A DNA stretch of 64,000 nucleotides, from the NCBI GenBank assembly GCA_007922195.1, contig ML682005.1, forward strand, positions 39,567,577 through 39,631,576, read 5' to 3'. The DNA comes from Podocnemis expansa. Taxonomy: Eukaryota > Chordata > Testudines > Podocnemididae. The translations under genes were made by a program, and so were the position numbers. Below, piece by piece: positions 57,373-64,000 of this stretch. The stretch's first letter is position 1, and every line of letters starts with the position of its first letter. The notes below the pieces were generated by a model. The model was not told where the DNA came from. It searched no databases and was given only the letters and a program-made list of their open reading frames with translations.

Positions 57373-57974
57373 ACAAAAGTCTTATGAAGGCATAACCCAA
57401 TTTTTCTTTCTGCCTAACAGGAGTAACACTAGCTGATTTGAGTTATGAGCTACAAAGTGCCTTTCCAATGTAAGGTGGTATACTTACAAATCATCAAGTG
57501 TATGTATGTGTGAATTTTAAAGTTTTAGCTTAATCTAACAAAATATTTAAATATTATATTGTGCTATATTAAAGGTGACTAACAATGAAAGGAAAACACC
57601 TTTTGTCTTCATTATGGTGTACAAGGTTATGCAACCCCATTCTTGTTTTTTTCTTTCTGCATCAGAAACTTAGCCTTTTTCTGCTCTATTTTTTCCAGCT
57701 GTAGGGATCACATTAATGAAATCTGAGTGAAGAAGGTAACTTTTATGCATACGATTTAAAAACATTTAGTTTTTGTTAACTCCTATGTTACTGTAGGCAC
57801 TTGGGAAACATTTAAAATAAAAAAATGACTGACAGTTCAACAGTACCATTCATTCTGTGCAGATCTCAGGAAGTTTATATTCTACTTCAGAATCTTTCTG
57901 TCAAAGTAGGAAATGCTAAGATAGAAATTCCTGGTATTTCTTAGATTAAAACAAACAAGCATCAATTTCTTTTC

Positions 57975-58072
57975 AATACACTGCATCTGACAAAGTGGGT
58001 CGGATCCCATGGAAGCTTATGGCCAAAGGAACTTATTAGTCTGTAAGGTGCCACAGGACTCTCATTTTTGCT
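57975..58072. repeat. Fold-back repeat, old right arm
   Basis: CTGCATCTGACAAAGTGGGT, GGAAGCTTATGGCC, TTATTAGTCTGTAAGGTGCC and ACAGGACTC are the right arm of the fold-back family, more diverged than the other copies. Confidence 0.6.
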
Positions 58073-58799
58073 ATAATACACTATAAAAGAAGTAAAAAGG
58101 GGCAGAGAAGCCCTGGTCTTCATTGAAGTCACCCTTAAAGTTGAACAGTTTTATTTAACCCGTTAGGACCTAAAGTCAGTCCCTCATGGTTCTGTGTATG
58201 TTCTGGAGCAAATGGTGACACAGTAATGTAAACATACCAGGGACTTCTGCCTTTACCTTACTTTGAGTGCTGCAGTTGTCTCCTCTTGTACTATAGGAAG
58301 AAAAACATGGGTCTTAGTAATGTTTGAAGACTGCAAGGTATTGGCATAAAAAAATTTAATATATTTTTAAACCAAAGTAGTGTATACACAAAAGAGAATT
58401 GCACAACTTAACTAGTTTCTAGACAGCACCATTTCCTTTTGTAAACAAGATGTTAGCCCTGCATTTTAGAATGGATTCTAATGAGTTTTAGTTTTTCTCA
58501 AAACCGAATACAGAATCTGAGCTTTTCTGCTGTTGGAAGGAAGTGGTTGGACTGAGCAATTTGAGAATATCAGCTAATGACCTTTAAAGAAGCTGTGAAG
58601 AAGTTTAAATTTTTAGTTCGCCATACAGGATTGGGCATATCTGTACCACAACTTCGCAGTGCGGACTTGTGGATCTGCAAAATGAGGTGGAATTGGACAC
58701 TGCCAGGAAGGTGAGGTTTTTCAGACTTCCATTTCTTCTGGCAAGCGGTTAATCTTTTCAGCTAAGAACTTTAATATCGTTCCTCTTTTTCTTTTACTG

Positions 58800-59860
58800 C
58801 TGGCTTGGGAAAGGGGCTGACCACTCAGGATCAGAAGTAGTTGAAACTCAAAATTTCCATTTCATTGAAAAATTTGAAATTTCTCACAAAATGGGAATTC
58901 CCACATTTGTGCTTCTGAAAGGAAGACTGCTCCTTGGGATCTAGTAGCTGCTGATTGAAATTAACAGATTCTGTTAAATTTTGCTTAAGCTCACCACTAA
59001 ATATCAAGTGAAACTGCAACAGTGGCCAATTTCATTGCTGCCCTTCCTTCATAGTCTCAGTGACACTGACAGTGTGTACTGTGACTTCTGGTGTTTGTGT
59101 CTGTGGAGCAGCACACCATGCAGAGTGCTCTGGAGTTGGGGGCCTAAAAGCTTCCAGACTTCTCTAAGCCATGTGGCTCCCCAGGGTATGGGAATTGGGC
59201 AGCTCAGGTGTCTAGAAGCCTTGGGGTCCCTGGAACTACTCTGCATAGTGCAGCTTCCCTGTAACCGCGGATCCTGGATGCCCATTCCCGGGCTTCCAGT
59301 TCTGGTGGCAGGGAACCTGGAGCCACTGATGACAGTGCAGGCCATTAATCAGCTCTACTACACAGGATTGTGACTCTTGTCAATGTGCGGGACATAGTAG
59401 ATGGTTTTGCAACAATGAGGTTCCCAAACTATGGTCTCTGATGCCATGGGACTTCCAGACCTGGGACAGTTGACATGGAATGGCTGCCTTATTGCTGGAA
59501 GTCCCAGCTCCAAGGCAGTTTGGTAGAAACCCTGAGAAGTTCCAGGGAAACCCTATTTTTCAGAAAATCTGTGACCAGATCTTTTAAGGAGCAGGCTCCA
59601 GGTGATCATGGAAGAGACCAGGAGCGTCGTTGGCCTGGGAAAAGACCTGGGGCTCGGCACACTGGGACTTGGGGCTCGTGCGCCACAGCCATGGGCAGCC
59701 TGGCAGCCAACTCGGGGTTTGAGCCCTCTAAGCCTGGCACTAGCGACACCCCTGGAATAGACTATCAGAAAACAGTTCCTCTTGAGCTCTGGAAGCAATC
59801 CATATCTCTCTCTTTTCATTTGACCATTGAGGATGTTGTTGAATAAAAATGGAAATGGCC
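58800..59860. other. Intron sequence with one probable eroded repeat, unassigned
   Basis: The A/T-rich TTGAAATTTCTC, ATTTCATTGAAAAATTTG blocks are weakly self-complementary, and a GC-richer stretch follows at 59.1-59.75 kb. The 98- to 130-codon frames overlap on both strands and show no domain. I could not define insertion ends. Confidence 0.3.
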
Positions 59861-60043
59861 CAAAAAATCCAAATGCTCAGCTGGAATGTTGCATCTTCCG
59901 TAATGCCTACGAAAGTCAAGCACTTTCACCTAGGGTTAGTGTGACCTTCATTCATATTAGGTGTAGTTTGCATTACTACACATTCACTAGCCAATTTGCA
60001 GCTGCTGAGCCTGTACTTGAAACTTTCCCTGGTTCTGTTTAGG

Positions 60044-60482
60044 CAGGGGTTAAAGTATAATTTGGTGGGCCCTGAAACCCCCCCTGCCATATGGGTGGGC
60101 CCCTCTCCTGCACCCCAGTTACTGCCACCAATATCCATTCCCCTGCCCGCCCCCCCCCCCGCATGAGCTGGGCTGCACTGGTACTCACCAGCAGTGCGCT
60201 GGGCCAGGAAACTGCAGACTGCGCATGCACAGGGGAGCCTGCCCCTCAGGGGAAAGCTGTGCCAGGGCCCACTATTTTTCGGGGCCCAGCGTTCGGGCCC
60301 CTAAAAATAGAATATGGAGCCAGAACGTTGCATTCCGGGGCCTGCTATTTTTCAATGGTGGGCCCTGGAATGCAGCATTCTGGCTCCATTTTCTATTTTT
60401 AGGGGGCCCAGAACGCTGAGCCCCTCAAAACAGTGCGCCCAGGAATGGTGTTCTGAGCCGTTCCTGCCCACTTTCACCTCTC
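60044..60482. mobile_element. Non-autonomous hAT-like element (family B), copy 2
   Basis: The left end CAGGGGTTAAAGTATAATTT matches, in inverted orientation, the right end of the element at 31229-32035. The right end CCCACTTTCACCTCTC matches that element's left end. The flanks are TGTTTAGG (60036-60043) and TGTTTATG (60483-60490). The interior contains a local inverted repeat of CCTAAAAATAGAA / TTCTATTTTTAGG and GGGCCC blocks. Confidence 0.78.
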
Positions 60483-61152
60483 TGTTTATGTGGCTGGTAT
60501 ATAGCTTCATGAGCTACGGGAGCAAGTGACAAGCTCTCAACATTTCCAGTCGTAATCTGCTAGTTGGGAAAGGAATTCTCTACCTGCAGCTTTCTGAGCA
60601 GTCCTGTGTTTTAAAAAATGTATGAGTCATGTACCTTGATAAAGCATCCTTGGTGATCCGCCAGTGCTTGTATTACCATAGAAAAATGGCCTTTTCTGTT
60701 GATGTACTTTGTAGCAAGCTGCTTTGATGCTAAAAGAGGGTTATGCATACCCTATATTGCCCCACTGCAGTTTGGAAACTTCCTTGCTGCAAAACCATCC
60801 ACTTTTTCCTGCATATTTCTTCTCTGCATTTTTAGGACCTGAAGTATTTTTTAAAAAAGTCTGATTTACTTTCTCCTGGAAAGAAAGAAAAAAAGTATAG
60901 GATAGAGCTGGTGGGATCTGTTTTTCTGTTTGTGTTGGTAGTATAGCCATAGAAGCTAGAGTACTGTCAGATGATTCACATGTCCCTATTTTAGTTGGAA
61001 GTTCCCATGATTGAGTGAAAAATAAGCAAAGGCCAGCAGTCGTGTTCATTTTTTTGAGGGACGGGAGAAGCTAGAATAGATCACATTTTCTGTCTCTGTC
61101 TCCGGACTACAGCTATTGTTAGGAAGCCCTGACTGCTAGAAAATCTTTCTTA

Positions 61153-61412
61153 GGCCAGGCCTGCATGATAAACTTACATCTGTGTAACTCTTGTTCAGAT
61201 GTGAAAAAAGCCTTCTTGAGCAATGTAGGTGTACCTGCTTTATCCCCTGTTGTAGACAGTGCTCCATCAACAGGATGGCTTCTACCTCTGGATTTAGTAG
61301 TACACCAACAGGAGAGGATCTTATGCTAACATAATATCATCTTTGCTGAAATGCTATCAGTGCTGCCCCAGTGCAGCTATATTGCTGAAGCATTTTAAGT
61401 GTGGATCTGCCC
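61153..61412. mobile_element. Harbinger-like MITE with TTA duplication
   Basis: GGCCAGGCCTGCATGATAAAC at the left and TTTTAAGTGTGGATCTGCCC at the right are imperfect inverted ends, flanked by TTA on both sides (61150-61152 and 61413-61415). The 260 bp element is non-coding and belongs with the 17375-17632 group. Confidence 0.7.
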
Positions 61413-61839
61413 TTAGTGTGCTTGTCCATGGCTGTTTCATTGTGAATGTTTGTATAAATTGAATTTTTAATCTCTGACTCAGTTTGCAATAGCAGAATAT
61501 TGGGGGAGAGAAAAAATAAATGCATCCAGCTTTCATTTAACAACTTTTTAAAAACAGATCTTAGTGAAGAAATCTTTAAAATCCCAATGCTGCTCCTAAA
61601 TGATCTTATGAAAGCTGAAGCTTTGTGGAAGGCCATTTTTTTCAAAATATTTTATGGTCTTCAGTTTGGGGAAATAAAGCTAAATAATCGCCTAACATTC
61701 TATAGGTAAACATATACTGAATACAGTCTAAACCAAAAACTTCATGGGAGTTTGAAAAGGTCCTTCATAGTTACCTTGATTTTTTCATTAAAATCACTTG
61801 TTTTTTGCTGATATTCTGTGAACATCAAAAAATAAATGG

Positions 61840-63480
61840 CTATATTCAGTCAGATCAATGGTCCATCTATCTAAGTATTCAGTCTTCTGCCAGTGGCTAG
61901 TCCCAGATGCATCAAAGGAAATGAGCGGACCAGGGCAGTTCTTGAGTGTTTCATCTGTCATCCAGTTTCACCTTCTGGCAGTTGGAGGTTTGAGGGCACC
62001 AAGAGAATGGGGTTGCATACCTGACGATTTTGCCTAATAGGCATTGATGGACCTGTCCTCCAATAAGTCCTCAAATTGTTTTTTGAACTCACTTATAGTT
62101 TCTGCCTTCACAACATCCCTGGTACACACCTACACATTGACTGCTTTGTGTGAAGTACTACTTTTGGTTTGTTTTTAAACTTGCTGCCGATCAATTTCAT
62201 TGAGTGACCCCTGCTTCATGTGCAGTATGCAAGATATATAATAATGCCCTTTTCGCTTTCTTTACATGTTGATGGTTTTATACTCCTGTATCATATCTTC
62301 CTTTAATAGTCTCTACTAAACTGAAGGGTCTTTGTAATCTCATGTTATATGGAAGCAATTCCATTCCATGTGATCATTTTTGTTGCCCTTTTCCGTACCT
62401 TTTTCAATTCTTCTATACAGTATCTTTTTTGAGATGGGATGACCAGAACTGCATGCAGTATTCCAAATGTGGGCACACCCTGGATTTATATAATGACATT
62501 ATGATATTTTTCTGACTTGGTTTCTATTCCTTTCGTAATGGTTTGTAGCATTCTGCTAGCTTTTTAGACTGCCTCTGTACATTGAGCAGATGTTTTTCAG
62601 GGAACTATACACAATGACTTCAAGATCTTTTTCTTGAGTGTTAATAACTAAAAACTAATCTTATTGTATTGGAATTATGTTTTTGAACGTGCATAATTTT
62701 GCACATATCAGTATTGAATTTCAGATATTATTCTGTTGCTCATCTAGTTTTGTGACATGTCTTTGTAACTCTTCACTAGCTTGAGCTTGAGTAATATAGT
62801 GTAATCTGCAAATTTTGCCACCTTGCTGTTACTCCCTTCCCAGATCATTTATTAGTACATTGAACAGTACAGGTACCAGTACAGAGCCATGGCAGATGCT
62901 GCTATATACCACTTTGCTTTGTAAAAATTGGCAATTTATTCTTATCCTTTTTAAACTTACTGATCCACAAGAGAACCTTCCTTTTCATTCAAGGACTCCT
63001 TGCTTTGCTTAAGAGCTTTTGGTGTGGAAATTTCAGTCTTTCTGAAAGTCCAAGTACACTGTAGCTGCTGGATACCTTTGTTCACATATGTGTTGACCAT
63101 CTCAAATAATGCTAATAGGAATGGTGAAGCATGAGTTTTCTTTGGAAGAGCCGTGTTTACTCTTCCCTCAACATACCATATACATCTATGTGTCCTATAA
63201 TTCTTTCCTATAGTTTCAGCCAGTTTAGCTGGCACTGGCCTGTGATTGCCAAGGTGACCTCTGCAGCCCTTTATAAAAATTGGTGTTATGTTAGCTATCT
63301 TTCAGACATTTGGTACAGATGATGATTTGAATGATAGGTTATGTACCACAGTTATTAGTTCTGCAATTGCAAATTTGAGTTCCTTTAGAATGCTTGGGTA
63401 AATGCCATCTGGTCATGGTGACTTATTGCTGTTTAATTTATCTTTTTGTTCCAAAACTACTTCTGTGTGATACTATGTAA
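61840..63480 (-). pseudogene. CR1 LINE, antisense, 3' UTR to reverse transcriptase
   Basis: The plus strand carries, in order, the reverse complement of a chelonian CR1. It starts with the 3' end region (GGCTATATTCAGTCAGATCA, GGTCCATCTATC) and continues with CATTGATGGACCTGTCCTCC, GATGACCAGAACTGCATGC, CATTGAGCAGATGTTTTTC and GTACAGAGCCATGGCAGATG. The RT-coding part follows, where the minus strand near 63.04-63.07 kb reads TVYLDFQK (a conserved RT block) before a stop. The 5' end is truncated near 63.48 kb, as is usual for CR1. All frames are broken, so it is inactive. Confidence 0.88.
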
Positions 63481-63604
63481 ACCACTTAAGTTGAAGATCT
63501 ATTGGTTATAGTTCCATGGTAGTTATGTTTGAGATGGCAAAACACTTAAGCTAGAAAATCTACATATCATTCTATGACTATTGCATTTTGTACTGATTTG
63601 GACT

Positions 63605-64000
63605 TTAGACCCAACCTTTTTTGTGCAAGGGCCACAGATACTGTTTTTACAACCCTGAAGGGCCACCAGTCTCAGTTAGCAGGTACTCCCTCCACTGCAG
63701 CCAGACAGAAGGAATTCAAGGAGGAGCCTGCCTTCTTGCTGGTCCCTCTGGCTGTAGCTGGGAAACCACGTGTGTTCTGTAGCACTGCGTATTCCACCTG
63801 GGTCCCCCTTTTGTGAAGATTAGTGCATATGGACCTAGGTGGAGTGCTTTGCTGTGCTCCTTGCTTTAGCCAAAGGGAGGGGAGCACTGATCTCCTGTCT
63901 CTTTGGCTGAAGCATGGAGCATGGTCCAGTCTTTTGGCCCCATGGACACATGCTCCACCTGTGTCTTTAGGCACCAGTTCCCTTCTGCAGCTAGCGGAAA
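63605..64000. mobile_element. Start of a hAT-like element cut by the window end
   Basis: CCCAACCTTTTTTGTGCAAGG, GCCACAGATA and GAAGGGCCACCAGT resemble the left end of the 'caaccttttttgtg...gggccac' hAT-like repeats. The right end is outside the window, so no duplication can be checked. Confidence 0.4.

Larger units (their letters stand above)
52791..64000 (+). other. ATP9B: ATP9B intron 1 (continues beyond window)
   Basis: It begins with the GT donor of exon 1. I looked for an exon coding YQLEDES-like sequence after an acceptor and found none, so the intron extends past the window end. Long first introns are usual for this gene. It contains hAT, fold-back, MIR-like, LTR-like, Harbinger-like and CR1 insertions, annotated separately. 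Confidence 0.8.

Noticed and set aside
52791..64000. ATP9B exon 2
   Set aside because: No segment encoding the YQLEDES-type continuation after an acceptor was found; the exon is presumed to lie beyond the window.

Overview
This window is vertebrate nuclear DNA, most likely from a turtle (at least a non-avian sauropsid). It is AT-rich and gene-poor, with introns and a CpG-island promoter. Interspersed repeats dominate: CR1 LINEs, a tRNA-derived SINE with a CR1-type tail, many short hAT-like and Harbinger-like elements, and a fold-back repeat whose halves read 'cctgtggcac...gactaacaaatttatt' and its reverse complement. No prokaryotic, CRISPR or phage-like content was seen.

Layout. Positions 1-164 are the last coding bases of a spalt-like zinc-finger gene, called SALL3 from its C-terminal sequence and its neighbour. 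A long AT-rich 3' UTR follows to about 2.8 kb. From about 2.8 to 52.4 kb is the SALL3-ATP9B intergenic interval. It holds dated transposon layers, some nested, and a few minus-strand open segments that look like exons. From 52.4 to 53.06 kb is a CpG island with CCAAT, CRE and GC boxes and a YY1-type motif over the start codon. Exon 1 of ATP9B (phospholipid-transporting P4-ATPase) lies at 52696-52790 on the plus strand and ends in a GT donor. The remaining 11 kb is ATP9B intron 1, with hAT, fold-back, Harbinger-like, LTR-like and antisense CR1 insertions. Exon 2 was not found here.

SALL3 followed by ATP9B on the same strand is the known amniote order (human 18q23), so the two partial genes support each other's identity. 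No complete protein-coding gene lies inside the window. Most long open frames are shadows of biased composition (GA-rich tract, CpG island, GC-rich transposons).

The clearest structural results come from target-site duplications (TSDs). At least nine short elements have CAG-type inverted ends; four of their TSDs are exact 8 bp copies, a fifth fits either as an exact 8 bp copy or as 7 bp, and the rest differ at one position. Harbinger-like elements are flanked by TTA. Two fold-back copies are flanked by 12-13 bp repeats, which does not fit a standard cut-and-paste family. The most speculative item is a possible minus-strand transcript between the two genes.
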